Shown: piece after piece, positions 52,404 to 63,147 of the stretch | Numbering within the stretch: position 1 is the stretch's first letter | Layout: each line of letters begins with the position of its first letter | Assembly (NCBI GenBank): GCA_012517325.1 | Contig: JAAYVF010000046.1 | Coordinates: 1-64,000 of the forward strand | DNA length: 64,000 bases | From: Myxococcales bacterium | GTDB taxonomy: Bacteria > Lernaellota > Lernaellaia > Lernaellales > Lernaellaceae | Direction of reading: 5' to 3' | The notes under the pieces: generated by a model | Told to the model about the DNA's origin: nothing | Database searches by the model: none | What the model saw: the letters and a program-made list of their open reading frames with translations, nothing else | Translations under genes and position numbers: made by a program

Positions 52404-53183
52404 TTACAACTCCAGTTGAGATAAAATCTCGGGCCCATTTTCGGTAATTAATACCGAATGTTCAAAATGGGCCGCAAGGCTACCATCTTCCGTTACCGCC
52501 GTCCACCCGTCATCCAACACCACTACCGACCAATCGCCGGCGGTGACCATCGGTTCCAAAGCCAGGACCATGCCGGCTTTCAGCCGCGGACCGGCGCCAC
52601 GCCGACCGTAATTCGGCACTTGGGGCGGCTCGTGCGGCGCCTCACCGATTCCGTGGCCGACGAAATCCCGGACCACGGAAAATCCGTGCGTTTCCACGTG
52701 CGCCTGAACGGCGGCCGAAATATCGCCCACCCGGTTGCCGACGTGCGCTTCGGCGATCCCCTGGTAGAGGGACTCTTCCGTGACGCGCATCAACGACAGC
52801 GCCTGGTCGGTCATCCGACCGATGCCGAAGCTGATTGCCGCATCGCCATACATACCCTCGAAAACCACCCCGTAATCGATGCTGACCAGATCGCCTTCCT
52901 TCAAGATCCGTTTCGCGGATGGAATTCCGTGAACGATCTCCTCGTTGAGCGAAATGCACAGGCTGCGCGGGTAACCGTACAAACCCAAAAAGGCCGGTTT
53001 CACCTGGTGCCGCTTGCACAAGTCCACCGATTGCCGGTCGAGATCCAACGTGCTCATGCCGGCGGCGGCGCCGTCCCGCAAAGCCACCAGAATCTCCGCC
53101 ACGATGCGGTTGGCCTTGCGCAGGCGCCGCACCTGGTCGGGGGTCTTGAGAGTAATGACCTGACTATTCAAAGACCGCCGCAA
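52404..53183 (-). CDS. map: methionine aminopeptidase type I
   Basis: A ~255-residue enzyme that removes the N-terminal Met. The metal ligands and signature regions are visible: [19 protein letters not shown] (two Asp), [20 protein letters not shown] (His), ALEPMV (Glu) and the final [20 protein letters not shown] (Glu). No ATG begins the frame: TTG at 53183 or TTG at 53171 (NSQVITL) is the start, both overlapping the end of adk. Position between adk and infA is standard. Confidence 0.95.
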   Translation of the reverse strand: MRRSLNSQVITLKTPDQVRRLRKANRIVAEILVALRDGAAAGMSTLDLDRQSVDLCKRHQVKPAFLGLYGYPRSLCISLNEEIVHGIPSAKRILKEGDLVSIDYGVVFEGMYGDAAISFGIGRMTDQALSLMRVTEESLYQGIAEAHVGNRVGDISAAVQAHVETHGFSVVRDFVGHGIGEAPHEPPQVPNYGRRGAGPRLKAGMVLALEPMVTAGDWSVVVLDDGWTAVTEDGSLAAHFEHSVLITENGPEILSQLEL

Positions 53184-53808
53184 TCCGCTTGCCGATTTCG
53201 TCGACAGCGCCTACTCCGTCGATCGAACGGAGCAGGTTTTTCTTTTCGTAATAGACGATCAGCGGCGCGGTCTGGCTGTGATAGGTCGCCAGCCGCTGGC
53301 GAATCGTCTCTTCCTTGTCGTCATCGCGAATGATCAGGGGCTGGTGCCCGCAACGATCGCACACGCCCGCCACTTTGGGGGGCATGGTTTTGACGTGATA
53401 CATCGCCCCGCAATTGGTGCAGGTCAGCCGGCCGGTCAGCCGGGCGACCAGCGCCTCGTCGGGAACGACGATGCTGATCACGTGATCGAGCTTCTCGCCG
53501 CGTTCCGCGAGCATCTTGTCCAGCGCCTCGGCCTGGGCCACGGTGCGCGGGAACCCGTCGAACAAATAGCCGTTGCGGCAATCGGCCGCTTGAATCCGGT
53601 CGCGGATGATGCCGACGATGATCTCGTCCGGGACCAGCTTGCCGGCGTCCATGAAGGATTTGGCCTGTTTGCCCATTTCGGTTCCGGCTTTCACCGCGGC
53701 GCGCAAGATGTCGCCGGTGGAAATCTGCGGGATGCCGAACCGAGTCGTCAACGCCTTGGCCTGGGTGCCTTTGCCGCCTCCCGGCGGACCGAGTAAAATC
53801 ATCCGCAT
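53164..53808 (-). CDS. adk: adenylate kinase (zinc-LID form)
   Basis: A 214-residue enzyme balancing ATP, ADP and AMP. It has the P-loop LLGPPGGGKGTQA, the AMP-site TGDILRAAV, DGFPRTVAQAEAL, and a LID carrying CTNCGAMYH...CDRCG, four Cys for structural zinc. Length is typical of the long bacterial form. It lies 5 bp after secY and overlaps map. Confidence 0.97.
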   Translation of the reverse strand: MRMILLGPPGGGKGTQAKALTTRFGIPQISTGDILRAAVKAGTEMGKQAKSFMDAGKLVPDEIIVGIIRDRIQAADCRNGYLFDGFPRTVAQAEALDKMLAERGEKLDHVISIVVPDEALVARLTGRLTCTNCGAMYHVKTMPPKVAGVCDRCGHQPLIIRDDDKEETIRQRLATYHSQTAPLIVYYEKKNLLRSIDGVGAVDEIGKRIAAVFE

Positions 53809-53813
53809 CGGAA

Positions 53814-55121
53814 TTATCCTCTCCGTCCCTTGAATTTGCCCTTACCGCCCAGGAAACCTTCGTAATGCCGAGTCAGCATGTGCGACTCGATCTGCTGAAT
53901 GGTATCCAGGGCCACGCCGACGACGATCAGCAGCGAGGTGCCGCCGAAATAAAACGGCACGTTGAACTGCGCGATCAGGATCGTCGGCAACACGCAAATC
54001 GCGGAGATGTACAGGGAGCCGCCGAAGGTGATCCGGGTCAGAATCCGATCGATGTAATCGGCGGTCGGTTTGCCCGGCCGGCGGCCCGGAATGTACGCCC
54101 CGCTCTTCTTCAGGTTATCGGCCACGTCCACCGGGTTGAAGGTAACCGCGGTGTAGAAGTAGCAGAAGAAGATGATCAAGCCGACGTAGATGAGGTTGTA
54201 GAGCAACGCGGCCGGCTGCAACAGTTCGTGCAGTTTGACCAGCCACGGATTGTCGAAGAACTGCAGGATCGTCGACGGGAACATCAGGATCGAGCTGGCG
54301 AAGATCGGCGGAATGACGCCGGCGGTGTTGATGCGCAAGGGCAAAAACGTGCTCGCGCCGCCGTAGATTTTGCGTCCGACCACCCGCTTGGCGTGCTGGA
54401 TCGGAATTTTGCGCTGGGCGCGCTCGACGTAAATGATGAAGCCCATGACGGCGACCATCACGACGATGATCGGCACCATCTTCAGAACGCCGCGGCTTTC
54501 TTCCCAGGCCTGCTGGCCGAGGCGGACGATCGCCACGGGCAGGCGCGCGATGATGCCGCCGAAGATGATCAGACTGATACCGTTGCCAATGCCGCGTTCA
54601 CTGATTTGCTCGCCGAGCCACATGATGAACGCGGTGCCCGACGTCATGGTGATCATCGTCATCAGCCGGAACGCGAGGCCCGGATTGGTGACCGCGCCGG
54701 CGCCCAGCATGCCGTTTTCCATCGCGTAGGCGATCATATAGCCTTGGAAGAGCGAGAGAACGACCGTGCCGTACCGCGTATATTGGGTAATCTTGCGCCG
54801 GCCCAGCTCGCCTTCCTTGCTCAGGCGTTCCAGGTAGGGAATCACCACGGTGAGCAATTGCAGAATGATCGATGCCGAAATGTACGGCATGATGCCGAGG
54901 GAGAAGATGGAACCGTGTTCCATGGCTCCCCCGGAGAACATCGAGAACATGCCGAAAATCGTGCCTTGCCGTTCGGCGAACCAACGCGAGATCGCCGCCC
55001 CGTCGATACCGGGAGTCGGCACCATGCACCCGATACGGTACACGGCCAGCATCGCGAAGGAGAACAGCACGCGCCGTTTCAGCTCCGGGATTTTGAAAAT
55101 ATTGGAGAAAGCGCCTAACAC
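53814..55121 (-). CDS. secY: protein translocase subunit SecY
   Basis: A 435-residue, ten-helix membrane channel for protein export. Recognised by LKRRVLFSFAMLAVYRIGCMVPTPGID, the plug region (FGMFSMFSGGAMEHGSIFSLGIMPYISASIILQLLT), and LPLRINTAGVIPPIFASS-x-L. The GTG start at 55121 has GAGGAG upstream. Last large gene of the spc operon, after rplO. Confidence 0.97.
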   Translation of the reverse strand: MLGAFSNIFKIPELKRRVLFSFAMLAVYRIGCMVPTPGIDGAAISRWFAERQGTIFGMFSMFSGGAMEHGSIFSLGIMPYISASIILQLLTVVIPYLERLSKEGELGRRKITQYTRYGTVVLSLFQGYMIAYAMENGMLGAGAVTNPGLAFRLMTMITMTSGTAFIMWLGEQISERGIGNGISLIIFGGIIARLPVAIVRLGQQAWEESRGVLKMVPIIVVMVAVMGFIIYVERAQRKIPIQHAKRVVGRKIYGGASTFLPLRINTAGVIPPIFASSILMFPSTILQFFDNPWLVKLHELLQPAALLYNLIYVGLIIFFCYFYTAVTFNPVDVADNLKKSGAYIPGRRPGKPTADYIDRILTRITFGGSLYISAICVLPTILIAQFNVPFYFGGTSLLIVVGVALDTIQQIESHMLTRHYEGFLGGKGKFKGRRG

Positions 55122-55139
55122 CGAATTCTCCTCAATCCA

Positions 55140-55595
55140 TTACTGGAGTTGTTCGAAAGTGCCCCCGGCCGCCCGGATTTTCTCTACGGCTTCTTTCGAG
55201 GCTTTATGCGCTTTGACGGTCAACGCCATGGTGATTTCGCCGTCCGACAAAATCTTGATCCCGTCTTTTGCGATTTTTTTCACGAGCTGCCGCTGCTGCA
55301 CACTTTCCGGATCCACCACCTCGCCGGCCTGGAACTTCTCCACCAGCTCGCGCAGGTGCAGGATCGTGTATTCCTTCCGGTAAATGTTGCGGAAGCCGCG
55401 CTTCGGCAAGCGGCGGATCAAGGGCATCTGGCCGCCTTCGAACGACGGGCCCTTGGGGCCGCCGGAGCGGGCGTTCTGACCCTTGTTGCCTTTACCGGCG
55501 GTTTTGCCCAAACCCGACGCCTCGCCGCGGCCGCGACGCTTGGTGTTTTTCGTCGCCCCGGCGGGGGGATGCAGGTTGCTCAGGTTGGTCGTCAT
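55140..55595 (-). CDS. rplO: 50S ribosomal protein L15
   Basis: A 151-residue protein (MTTNLSNLHPPAGATKNTKRRGRGEASGLGKTAGKGNKGQNARSGG...) with the Gly/Lys-rich N-terminal extension of L15. The start at 55595 is set by the ATGA overlap with the rpmD stop. Confidence 0.95.
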   Translation of the reverse strand: MTTNLSNLHPPAGATKNTKRRGRGEASGLGKTAGKGNKGQNARSGGPKGPSFEGGQMPLIRRLPKRGFRNIYRKEYTILHLRELVEKFQAGEVVDPESVQQRQLVKKIAKDGIKILSDGEITMALTVKAHKASKEAVEKIRAAGGTFEQLQ

Positions 55596-55780
55596 GCCGA
55601 CACCTCCTCCACTTTCAGCAAGTGGATGATTTTCTTCACCATGCCGCGGACGCAAGGATTGTCCGGCAGTTCCACGGTCCGGTGCATTTTGCCCAGGCCG
55701 AGGGTCCGCAGGATGACCCGCTGCTTTGGCGGACAGGCGATGCCGCTGCCGGTTTGCGTAATGCGAAGTTTGCCGCTCAT
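55592..55780 (-). CDS. rpmD: 50S ribosomal protein L30
   Basis: A 62-residue protein (SGKLRITQTGSGIACPPKQRVILRTLGLGKMHRTVELPDNPCVRGMVKKIIHLLKVEE), the bacterial L30 fold. ATGA overlap with rplO downstream. Confidence 0.95.
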   Translation of the reverse strand: MSGKLRITQTGSGIACPPKQRVILRTLGLGKMHRTVELPDNPCVRGMVKKIIHLLKVEEVSA

Positions 55781-55793
55781 CGAGGCTCTCCTG

Positions 55794-56312
55794 CTATTCC
55801 GTCTTGGGTTCGTCGTCCAGGCTCGCGCGGGAACGCATGTACTCTTGGGGCCAGCGCAGGCGCTGCAGCCCGTCGATCGTGGCCTTGACCACGTTGTGGG
55901 CGTTCCGCGAGCCGAGACTCTTGGTCAAAATGTTCGAGACGCCCGCCGCCTCGAGCACGGCGCGCACCGCACCACCGGCGATCACGCCGGTGCCTTCGCC
56001 GGCCGGCTTGAGCAGCACGTGCGCGGCGGAGAAGTCACCGACCACCGGGAAGGGGATGGTTCCGCCGTCCACGATGGGGACGCGGAACATCGACTTCTTG
56101 GCCCGGTCGATGCCTTTGCGGATCGCTTCGGGCACTTCCGCCGCCTTGCCGATCGCCACGCCGACCCGGCCCTTGCCGTCGCCGACGACGACCAAGGCCG
56201 AGAAGTGGAAGCGCCGGCCGCCTTTGACGACTTTCGCCACGCGGCTGATGTGCACCACCTTATCAATAAATTCTTGCTCTTCTTCGCGGAACGGACGATT
56301 GAATTCGGGCAT
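55794..56312 (-). CDS. rpsE: 30S ribosomal protein S5
   Basis: A 172-residue protein. It has the double-stranded RNA-binding N-domain ([51 protein letters not shown]) and the C-domain with [31 protein letters not shown]. It shapes the mRNA entry and decoding fidelity. Confidence 0.97.
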   Translation of the reverse strand: MPEFNRPFREEEQEFIDKVVHISRVAKVVKGGRRFHFSALVVVGDGKGRVGVAIGKAAEVPEAIRKGIDRAKKSMFRVPIVDGGTIPFPVVGDFSAAHVLLKPAGEGTGVIAGGAVRAVLEAAGVSNILTKSLGSRNAHNVVKATIDGLQRLRWPQEYMRSRASLDDEPKTE

Positions 56313-56323
56313 TCGCGCTCTCC

Positions 56324-56692
56324 CTAGAACTCCAGGCCGGCCTCGCGGGCCGCATCGGCTACCGCTTTGATCCGTCCGTGGTACAAAAAGCCATTGCGAT
56401 CAAACACGACGGCCTTGTGTTGTTGCGTCAGCAACCGTTCGGCAATGAGTTTACCCACCGTTTTGGCCTGACCGACCTTGCCCTTTTCATCGGCGGGCTT
56501 GGCGTAACCCTTGTCCAGGCTGCTGGCCTGGGCGATGGTGGCGCCGGTGGAGTCGTCGATGGCCTGGACGTAAATGTGTTTATTGGAACGGAACACGCAA
56601 AGGCGCGGCCGTTCGGTCGTTCCGCGCACCTTCCGCCGAACCCGGCGTTGACGTTGCTCGCGCGGCGTCAGATTTTCCTTCTTATAGGACAC
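56324..56692 (-). CDS. rplR: 50S ribosomal protein L18
   Basis: A 122-residue 5S-rRNA-binding protein ([47 protein letters not shown]...). A GTG at 56692 with AAGGAG upstream is the start; the longer frame to 56809 overlaps rplF and was rejected. Confidence 0.95.
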   Translation of the reverse strand: MSYKKENLTPREQRQRRVRRKVRGTTERPRLCVFRSNKHIYVQAIDDSTGATIAQASSLDKGYAKPADEKGKVGQAKTVGKLIAERLLTQQHKAVVFDRNGFLYHGRIKAVADAAREAGLEF

Positions 56693-56711
56693 GACGCGTC
56701 TCCTTCTATCC

Positions 56712-57248
56712 TTAACCGGAGGTCTTGCCTTCCTTACGACGAAGCACTTCTTCCGTATATTTGATGCCCTTGCCTTGATAAGGTTCGGGCGGGCGCACCT
56801 TGCGCACAATGGCGGCGAATTCGCCCACCTGTTGCTTGTCGCTGCTCTGCAACACGATGTGGGTGTTTTTGTCGACCCGCACGGTGATGCCCTTGGGGAT
56901 CGCGACTTCGACGGGGTTGGTGAAGCCGACCGTCAGGGCCAACTGGTCCCCTTTGACCTCGGCGCGCCAACCGACGCCGTTGATATCCAGTTCGCGGGTA
57001 TAGCCCTGGGTCACCCCGACGACCATGTTGTTGATCAGGGTACGAGTCAGGCCCTGCATGCTCGATCCTTGGCGGCCTTCGTCGACGCGCTGCACGAGCA
57101 AGTGGCCGTTCTCTTCCGCCACGCGGACCTCCGGCCGGTGTTCGTAGGTCAAACTGCCGTTCGGCCCGTTGACCACGACCCGGTTGCCGGTGATCTGCAC
57201 CTTCACCCCTTTGGGGATCGGGATTGGTAATTTGCCGATTCGACTCAT
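56712..57248 (-). CDS. rplF: 50S ribosomal protein L6
   Basis: A 178-residue protein ([33 protein letters not shown]...) with the duplicated L6 fold and the ending [25 protein letters not shown]. It sits near the factor-binding site of the 50S subunit. Confidence 0.97.
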   Translation of the reverse strand: MSRIGKLPIPIPKGVKVQITGNRVVVNGPNGSLTYEHRPEVRVAEENGHLLVQRVDEGRQGSSMQGLTRTLINNMVVGVTQGYTRELDINGVGWRAEVKGDQLALTVGFTNPVEVAIPKGITVRVDKNTHIVLQSSDKQQVGEFAAIVRKVRPPEPYQGKGIKYTEEVLRRKEGKTSG

Positions 57249-57274
57249 CGTCGTCGCTCCAGTGTGCTAAGGCG

Positions 57275-57673
57275 TTACCAAACTTCCAGCAGCAGCTCGC
57301 CGCCGACGTTCAGTTCTTTCGCTTTTTTGCCGGTCATCAAGCCTTGGCTGGTGGTCAAAATGGACACTCCCATGCCGCCCAGCACCGCCTGCACGTCCTG
57401 GCTGCCGACGTAGCGTCGCAGGCCCGGTTTGCTCAGCCGGCGGATCTGGGTGATGCTCGGGGAGCCATTTTCCCGATAACGCAAATAGATTTTCAACATG
57501 CCCTGCTGACCTTCCGGGGTCACGCGAAACGCTTTGATGTAGCCTTCTTCCTTCAAGATCTTGGCGATGGCTTCCTTGATCTTGGAATTGGGCATCTCCA
57601 CCAAATCGTGACGAGCCCGGTTCGCATTACGAATGCGAGTCAACATATCGGCTACGGGATCAGTCATCACCAT
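57275..57673 (-). CDS. rpsH: 30S ribosomal protein S8
   Basis: A 132-residue protein ([43 protein letters not shown]...) ending [32 protein letters not shown]8 binds the central 16S domain and in E. coli represses the spc operon. Confidence 0.97.
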   Translation of the reverse strand: MVMTDPVADMLTRIRNANRARHDLVEMPNSKIKEAIAKILKEEGYIKAFRVTPEGQQGMLKIYLRYRENGSPSITQIRRLSKPGLRRYVGSQDVQAVLGGMGVSILTTSQGLMTGKKAKELNVGGELLLEVW

Positions 57674-57688
57674 CGTCGGTCTCCTTGT

Positions 57689-57874
57689 CTACCAGCTCGC
57701 CTTGACGACGCCCGGTAGTTCGCCCTGTAACGCCAACTTCCGCAAGCACAGGCGGCACATGGCGAACTTACGATAATAAGCCCGCGACCGGCCGCACAGC
57801 GGGCAGCGGTGATACGCGCGTACCTTGAATTTCTGCGGGTTGGTGGCGCGAATACGAATCGATTTCTTGGCCAC
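57689..57874 (-). CDS. rpsZ: 30S ribosomal protein S14, type Z (zinc-binding)
   Basis: A 61-residue short S14 ([60 protein letters not shown]). CPLC and CRLC give a zinc ribbon. Located between rplE and rpsH as usual. Confidence 0.96.
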   Translation of the reverse strand: MAKKSIRIRATNPQKFKVRAYHRCPLCGRSRAYYRKFAMCRLCLRKLALQGELPGVVKASW

Positions 57875-57884
57875 GGCCTTCTCC

Positions 57885-58430
57885 TTATCGGTTCCGGAAC
57901 GGCACGCCCATCAGCTTCAACAGGGCGTAACCTTCCTCGTCGGTCTTCGCGGTGGTGACGATCGTAATGTTCAATCCCCGGATCTTGTCGATCTTGTCGT
58001 AGTTGATCTCGGGGAAGATGATCTGTTCGCGAACGCCCAGCGTGTAGTTGCCGCGGCCGTCGAAGGCCTTGTCGGGCACGCCGCGGAAGTCGCGGACGCG
58101 GGGCAGCGCGATACTGACGAGCCGATCGAAGAATTCGTACATCCGATCGCCGCGCAGGGTGACGCGCACGCCGATGTTCATGCCCTCGCGCAACTTGAAG
58201 TTCGCGATGCTTTTGCGGGCCTTGGTGATGACGGCCTTCTGACCGCTGATCGCCGTCAGTTCTTCCATCGCCGTGTCCAGAACCTTGACGTTCTGGATCG
58301 CCTCGCCCAGGCCCATGTTGAGGATGATCTTATCCAGGCGGGGCACCGCCTCGAGATTCTTGTAACCGAACTGTTTGACGAGTTCGGGGATCACCGTCTG
58401 CGTGTAAATGTCTCTTTGCCTAGCCGCCAT
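57885..58430 (-). CDS. rplE: 50S ribosomal protein L5
   Basis: A 181-residue 5S-rRNA-binding protein. Landmarks are [80 protein letters not shown] (with SGQ in place of TGQ) and [23 protein letters not shown]. Standard length. Confidence 0.97.
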   Translation of the reverse strand: MAARQRDIYTQTVIPELVKQFGYKNLEAVPRLDKIILNMGLGEAIQNVKVLDTAMEELTAISGQKAVITKARKSIANFKLREGMNIGVRVTLRGDRMYEFFDRLVSIALPRVRDFRGVPDKAFDGRGNYTLGVREQIIFPEINYDKIDKIRGLNITIVTTAKTDEEGYALLKLMGVPFRNR

Positions 58431-58444
58431 GGTTCACTCCCGCT

Positions 58445-58807
58445 CTAGTCCAGGTGCTCGCCGCAATGCCGGCAGACGCGCACTTTGGTCTTGTCCTGCA
58501 ACAACTCCATGCGAACCCGGGTCGGCTTGTTGCACTTGGGGCAGACCAGCATCACGTTGGCGATGTGGATCGGCGCCTCGCGCTCGACGATGCCGCCCTG
58601 CTGATTGGTTTTGCTCGGCCGGGTGTGGCGCTTGATGACGTTCAGGCGCTCGACCACGACGCGATTTTCCTCGGGCAACACTTTGAGCACCTTGCCGCGC
58701 TTCGCCGCGTTGTCCATATTGCCGCGTTCCTTGCCGGCAATGACATGCACGGTGTCGCCTTTTTTAATGCGGAGCTTGTTGCGCTCTTTCTCTTTGGCTT
58801 GTGCCAT
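58445..58807 (-). CDS. rplX: 50S ribosomal protein L24 with C-terminal Cys pairs
   Basis: A 120-residue protein. The KOW motif region is [19 protein letters not shown], followed by [50 protein letters not shown]. Two Cys pairs, CPKC and CRHC, near the C-terminus suggest a zinc site, seen in some but not all bacterial L24 proteins. Confidence 0.95.
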   Translation of the reverse strand: MAQAKEKERNKLRIKKGDTVHVIAGKERGNMDNAAKRGKVLKVLPEENRVVVERLNVIKRHTRPSKTNQQGGIVEREAPIHIANVMLVCPKCNKPTRVRMELLQDKTKVRVCRHCGEHLD

Positions 58808-58816
58808 TGCCGTCTC

Positions 58817-59185
58817 CTACAGAACTTCCGGAGCCAGGCTGATGATCCGGTTGAAGCCTTTGGTCCGCAGTTCGCGTGCCACCGGGCCGAAGATGCGGTT
58901 GCCGATGGGTTCCTTCTGCTTATTGATCAGCACGGCGCTGTTTTCGTCGAAGCGGATGTAGGTGCCGTCGGGACGCGCGACCCGCCGCCGGGTACGAACG
59001 ATCACCGCCTGCAGCACATCGCCCTTCTTCACCTTGGCGGTCGCGATCGCTTCTTTGACCGAGACGACGACGACGTCGCCGACCCGGGCGTATTTGCGCT
59101 TCGAACCGCCCAGCACCTTAATCGCTTCCAGCTTGCGAGCGCCGGAATTGTCCGCCACGTTCAGGGTGGTGTTCATTTGGATCAT
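58817..59185 (-). CDS. rplN: 50S ribosomal protein L14
   Basis: A 122-residue protein ([46 protein letters not shown]...) ending [25 protein letters not shown]. Length and sequence are standard. First gene of the spc section. Confidence 0.97.
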   Translation of the reverse strand: MIQMNTTLNVADNSGARKLEAIKVLGGSKRKYARVGDVVVVSVKEAIATAKVKKGDVLQAVIVRTRRRVARPDGTYIRFDENSAVLINKQKEPIGNRIFGPVARELRTKGFNRIISLAPEVL

Positions 59186-59201
59186 GGTGAGGCCCTCCGC
59201 C

Positions 59202-59468
59202 TTAATCCGCCCGTTTGACGATTTTCACCAGGCGCCAGCGTTTGTTCGCCGACATCGGGCGACTTTCGACGATTTGTACGGTATCGCCCATTTTGGCCTG
59301 GTCGAGTTCGTCGTGCGCCATGAATTTCTTGCTGCGACGGATATACTTCTTGTATTTCTCGTGCTGGAAGAAACGGTCGACCAGCACGGTAATGGTCTTG
59401 GTCGCTTTGTCCGAGACCACCACACCCTGCAGCACCCGGCGATTTCCCCGTTCGTTTGTCTTAGGCAT
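59202..59468 (-). CDS. rpsQ: 30S ribosomal protein S17
   Basis: An 88-residue OB-fold protein ([54 protein letters not shown]...). The ATG at 59468 overlaps the rpmC stop by 8 bp; the longer frame was rejected. Confidence 0.95.
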   Translation of the reverse strand: MPKTNERGNRRVLQGVVVSDKATKTITVLVDRFFQHEKYKKYIRRSKKFMAHDELDQAKMGDTVQIVESRPMSANKRWRLVKIVKRAD

Positions 59469-59667
59469 TCTTCTTCCCCTGCAAATCCAGCTCCCGGCGC
59501 ACGGTCTTGATCCGCGCGACATCGCGTTTCACCTGGGTCAGGCGCGATGAATTCTCCAACTGCCCCGTAAACATCTGAAAACGCAAGTTGAACAATTCCT
59601 GGATCAGATCCTGTTCCTTGGTCGCCAGTTCTTCCGGCGACAGCTCGCGCAAATCCTTAACCTTCAT
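59461..59667 (-). CDS. rpmC: 50S ribosomal protein L29
   Basis: A 68-residue helical protein ([60 protein letters not shown]), near the peptide exit tunnel. Overlaps rplP upstream by 11 bp and rpsQ by 8 bp. Confidence 0.96.
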   Translation of the reverse strand: MKVKDLRELSPEELATKEQDLIQELFNLRFQMFTGQLENSSRLTQVKRDVARIKTVRRELDLQGKKNA

Positions 59668-60079
59668 GGTGCCCCTCCCGCATGACGAAACGGGTCTTGA
59701 TCGGCAACTTGTGGGCGGCCAGGCGGAACGCTTCCTTCGCGGTTTCCTCGGTCACCCCTTCCATCTCGTACAGGATCCGGCCCGGCATGATGACCGCGAC
59801 CCAGTATTCCGGAGCGCCCTTGCCCTTGCCCATGCGGGTTTCCGCCGGCTTCTTGGTCATCGGCTTGTCCGGGAACAAACGGATCCAAATCCGACCGCCG
59901 CGTTTGATGAACCGGGTCATCGCGATACGAGCCGCCTCGATCTGGCGGGCCGTCAACCGACCGCGGTCCAACGCCTGCAGGCCGTACTCACCGAAGTTCA
60001 AGCGATTGCCCCGATAGGCTTCGCCTCTCATGTTGCCCTTTTGCTGCTTGCGGTACTTAGTCCGGCTGGGCATCAACAT
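59657..60079 (-). CDS. rplP: 50S ribosomal protein L16
   Basis: A 140-residue protein ([73 protein letters not shown]...). It positions tRNA near the peptidyl transferase centre. Standard length and order. Confidence 0.97.
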   Translation of the reverse strand: MLMPSRTKYRKQQKGNMRGEAYRGNRLNFGEYGLQALDRGRLTARQIEAARIAMTRFIKRGGRIWIRLFPDKPMTKKPAETRMGKGKGAPEYWVAVIMPGRILYEMEGVTEETAKEAFRLAAHKLPIKTRFVMREGHHEG

Positions 60080-60097
60080 GGCGCATACTCCTCATAC

Positions 60098-60730
60098 TCA
60101 CGAGGTGACGACGTCACCGTGATAAATCCATACCTTCACGCCGATGATGCCGTAGGTGGTTTTGGCTTCGGCGAATCCGTAATCGATGTCGGCCCGCAGG
60201 GTGTGTAGCGGCACCCGGCCTTCGCGATACCATTCGTAGCGGCTCATTTCAGCCCCGCCCAACCGGCCGGAGGTGGAAACGCGGATGCCCTTGACGCCCA
60301 TCTTCATCGCGTTGCCCACGGCCTTTTTCATCGCGCGGCGGAAGGCGATGCGCCGCACGAGCTGGTTGGCGACGTTCTCGGCCACGAGTTGGGCGTCGAC
60401 GTCGGCGCGGCGGATCTCCTGGATCTTGATGTAGATCTCCTTGCCGAACATCTGCTGCAAATCCTTGCGCAGCACTTCCACCTCGGCGCCCTTCTTGCCG
60501 ATGATCACGCCCGGGCGCGCGGTGTGGATCGTCACGTCGACCTTGTTGGCACGGCGTTCGATTTCCACCTTGCTGATCGCCGCGTGGCCCAATTTTTCTT
60601 TAATATATTTGCGCAGCCGCAGATCCTCGTGCAGGTACTCGGCGTAGCGGTGGCTTTCCGCGTACCAACGGCTGTTCCAGTCTTTGGTGATCCCGAGTCT
60701 GAAACCGATCGGATGGGTCTTCTGTCCCAC
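60098..60730 (-). CDS. rpsC: 30S ribosomal protein S3
   Basis: A 210-residue protein ([25 protein letters not shown]...). It has the KH domain with the GKKGAEVE loop and the C-terminal [14 protein letters not shown]-type region ([35 protein letters not shown]). It lines the mRNA entry tunnel. Confidence 0.97.
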   Translation of the reverse strand: MGQKTHPIGFRLGITKDWNSRWYAESHRYAEYLHEDLRLRKYIKEKLGHAAISKVEIERRANKVDVTIHTARPGVIIGKKGAEVEVLRKDLQQMFGKEIYIKIQEIRRADVDAQLVAENVANQLVRRIAFRRAMKKAVGNAMKMGVKGIRVSTSGRLGGAEMSRYEWYREGRVPLHTLRADIDYGFAEAKTTYGIIGVKVWIYHGDVVTS

Positions 60731-60742
60731 GACGCACCTCGT

Positions 60743-61096
60743 TTAACGTTGATCCAGAATGACGGTTACATGGCTCATCCGCCGCAACTTCTTGTCGACC
60801 CGGCCGCGCGCGCGCAGCCGGATGCGCTTCAAGGTCGGGCCGCCGTCGACGATGACGTTTTTCACGTACAGCGCATCGACGTTGACGCCTTCCTTTTGCT
60901 GGGCGTTGGCCAGGGCCGAGGCCATGATTTTGTAAATTTCCGGGGCGCAGCTATGGCGCTTCGAAAATTTCAACAGTTGCAGCGCGACGCCAACCGGTTT
61001 GCCCTTGACCTGCGCCGCCACCACGCGTCCCTTGAAGGGAGAGAACCGCAAAAAGCGGCCCTTGGCGCGAATTTCGTTGGTTTCCATCTTGCTCAC
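60743..61096 (-). CDS. rplV: 50S ribosomal protein L22
   Basis: A 117-residue protein (METNEIRAKGRFLRFSPFKGRVVAAQVKGKPVGVALQLLKFSKRHSC...) with the long beta-hairpin of L22 (ADALYVKNVIVDGGPTLKRIRLRARGRVDKKLRRMSH). GTG at 61096 or ATG at 61087 is the start; AAAGGAG lies 4 nt before the GTG. Confidence 0.95.
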   Translation of the reverse strand: MSKMETNEIRAKGRFLRFSPFKGRVVAAQVKGKPVGVALQLLKFSKRHSCAPEIYKIMASALANAQQKEGVNVDALYVKNVIVDGGPTLKRIRLRARGRVDKKLRRMSHVTVILDQR

Positions 61097-61105
61097 TCCG
61101 CTCCT

Positions 61106-61378
61106 TTACTTCGCCTTGCGGTCACCGGAGTGTCCGTGGAACGTCCGGGTCGGCGAAAATTCGCCCAACTTGTGTCCGACCATGTTTTCCGTGACGTACA
61201 CCGGAATGAACTTTTTGCCGTTGTGGACGGCGAAGGTCAGACCCACCATATCCGGAGTAATGGTGGAACGCCGCGACCAGGTTTTGATCACCTGCTTCGA
61301 GCCGGTCGTCCGGGCCCGATCCACCTTTTCCATCACGTGGTAATCCACAAACGGTCCTTTTTTCACGCTGCGGGGCAT
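61106..61378 (-). CDS. rpsS: 30S ribosomal protein S19
   Basis: A 90-residue protein ([80 protein letters not shown]). ATG at 61378 with AAGGAGG upstream. Confidence 0.97.
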   Translation of the reverse strand: MPRSVKKGPFVDYHVMEKVDRARTTGSKQVIKTWSRRSTITPDMVGLTFAVHNGKKFIPVYVTENMVGHKLGEFSPTRTFHGHSGDRKAK

Positions 61379-61393
61379 GCGCAAGCCTCCTTA

Positions 61394-62212
61394 CTACTTC
61401 CGACGCTTGACGATGTACTTACTGGTCGACTTGTTTTTCCGAGTCTTATAACCCTTGGTCGGCACGCCCCATGGGGTCACCGGGTGGTTGCCCTTGCCGC
61501 GGCCTTCGCCGCCGCCGTGAGGATGGTCGACCGGGTTCATCGCCACGCCGCGTACGTGGGGGCGTTTGCCGATCCAGCGCTTGCGGCCCGCCTTGCCGGT
61601 CGTCAGGTTGCTGTGATCGATGTTGCCCAACTGACCGATCGTGGCGTAACAATTTTCGTGGATCCGCCGCATTTCGCCGCTGGGCATTTTCAGCAGTACG
61701 TACTGCCCTTCCTTGGACAGCACCTGGGCGTAGGAGCCGGCGGAGCGCACCATCTGGCCGCCCTTGCCGATTTTCATTTCCACGTTGTGGACCCAGGAAC
61801 CGTCGGGCACGTTCTTCAAGGGAAGCGCGTTGCCCGGCTTGATGTCGGCGTGTTCGCTGGCGACGACTTGGTCACCGACCTTCAATCCTTGCGGATGGAG
61901 GATGTAGCGTTTTTCGCCGTCTTTGTATTGCAGCAGGCAGATGTTGGCGCTGCGGTTCGGATCGTATTCGATGGAGACGACCTGGGCCGCGATGTCGCGC
62001 TTGTCGCGTTTCCAATCGATGAGGCGATACTTGCGCTTGTGACCGCCGCCGCGCCACCAGATCGTGATGTGGCCGTGATTGTTCCGGCCGCCGCTTTTCT
62101 TCAGCGACTCCACCAGGCTGCGTTCGGGCTCGGTGCGCGTAATCTCGTCGAACGAGGAGGTCGCCAGGTAACGGCGTCCCGGACTGGTCGGTTTATACCG
62201 CTTGATACCCAT
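61394..62212 (-). CDS. rplB: 50S ribosomal protein L2
   Basis: A 272-residue protein ([21 protein letters not shown]...). Landmarks are [30 protein letters not shown] and the C-terminal [19 protein letters not shown] near the peptidyl transferase centre with its conserved His. The start is set by the N-terminal match; the longer frame runs into rplW. Confidence 0.97.
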   Translation of the reverse strand: MGIKRYKPTSPGRRYLATSSFDEITRTEPERSLVESLKKSGGRNNHGHITIWWRGGGHKRKYRLIDWKRDKRDIAAQVVSIEYDPNRSANICLLQYKDGEKRYILHPQGLKVGDQVVASEHADIKPGNALPLKNVPDGSWVHNVEMKIGKGGQMVRSAGSYAQVLSKEGQYVLLKMPSGEMRRIHENCYATIGQLGNIDHSNLTTGKAGRKRWIGKRPHVRGVAMNPVDHPHGGGEGRGKGNHPVTPWGVPTKGYKTRKNKSTSKYIVKRRK

Positions 62213-62223
62213 TTCCCTACTCC

Positions 62224-62514
62224 TTACACGCCTTCGAAGAAGTCGATGGTGTCGCCTTCGCGCAGGGTGACAAACGCTTTCTTCCACTTCGGGGTGTAGC
62301 CGATGTGGCGGCCCAACCGCTTGCGTTTGCCGTTCACCAACTGCGTGCGCACGGCGTTGACTTTGACGTCGAACAGCTCTTCCACGGCACGGGCGATTTC
62401 CACTTTGTTCGCGTGGACCGCCACTTCGAAGACGAGCTGATTATCCGCTTCCTTGGCGACATTGGCCTTTTCGGTGACCACCGGCCGCTTGATGATTTTG
62501 TATGATTCTTTCAT
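62224..62514 (-). CDS. rplW: 50S ribosomal protein L23
   Basis: A 96-residue exit-tunnel protein ([60 protein letters not shown]...). It is the docking site for trigger factor and SRP. ATGA overlap with rplD. Confidence 0.97.
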   Translation of the reverse strand: MKESYKIIKRPVVTEKANVAKEADNQLVFEVAVHANKVEIARAVEELFDVKVNAVRTQLVNGKRKRLGRHIGYTPKWKKAFVTLREGDTIDFFEGV

Positions 62515-63134
62515 TGCGCCAGCGCTCCTTCGATTTTCGCCAAGGCGCCCTTGGTCAGAATGAGGTGTTCGAAGTGGAGCAGGTCGTAGACGTTGAGGCC
62601 ATCGACCCGCAGCACCTTGACCCGCGGAATATTCCGCGCGCTCTTCTCGACCACCTCGTCCTTTTGTTCGATGACGAACAAACCGCTCGTCACGCCCAGG
62701 GTGTTCATGAGCTCGGCGAAGCGGCGGGTTTTGATTTCCGGCATCGACAGATCGTCGAGCACCAGCAGCTTGCCTTCCGCCAGTTTCATCGACAGCGCGC
62801 TCTTCACGGCCGCCCGCCGGACCTTCTTCGGAACCCGGTAGCTGTAATCGCGCGGCAGGGGGCCGAAGATGGTGCCGCCGCCGACCCGGGTCGGGCTGCG
62901 CCGACCGCCGGTCCGCGCGCGGCCGGTGCCCTTTTGGCGATACAGTTTGATTCCCGAATAGGCCACTTCGCCACGGGTTTTGGTGCTGACCGTTCCCTGG
63001 CGGCGCATAGCGGTTTGTTGGCGGACCACTTCCCAGAAGAGATGGTCTTTTACCTCGTTGTTGAACACGCTATCGGGCAGATCGACCTGGTCGACCTTTT
63101 GATTCTGCATGTTGAGGACGTCACATTTAGGCAT
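62511..63134 (-). CDS. rplD: 50S ribosomal protein L4
   Basis: A 207-residue protein with the extended loop ([64 protein letters not shown]) that lines the exit tunnel. In E. coli L4 also represses the S10 operon. Confidence 0.97.
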   Translation of the reverse strand: MPKCDVLNMQNQKVDQVDLPDSVFNNEVKDHLFWEVVRQQTAMRRQGTVSTKTRGEVAYSGIKLYRQKGTGRARTGGRRSPTRVGGGTIFGPLPRDYSYRVPKKVRRAAVKSALSMKLAEGKLLVLDDLSMPEIKTRRFAELMNTLGVTSGLFVIEQKDEVVEKSARNIPRVKVLRVDGLNVYDLLHFEHLILTKGALAKIEGALAQ

Positions 63135-63147
63135 CTGTCCGCCCCTC

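Noticed and set aside
60389-62299. 636-codon open frame on the + strand
   Set aside because: Antisense to rpsC, rplV, rpsS and rplB.
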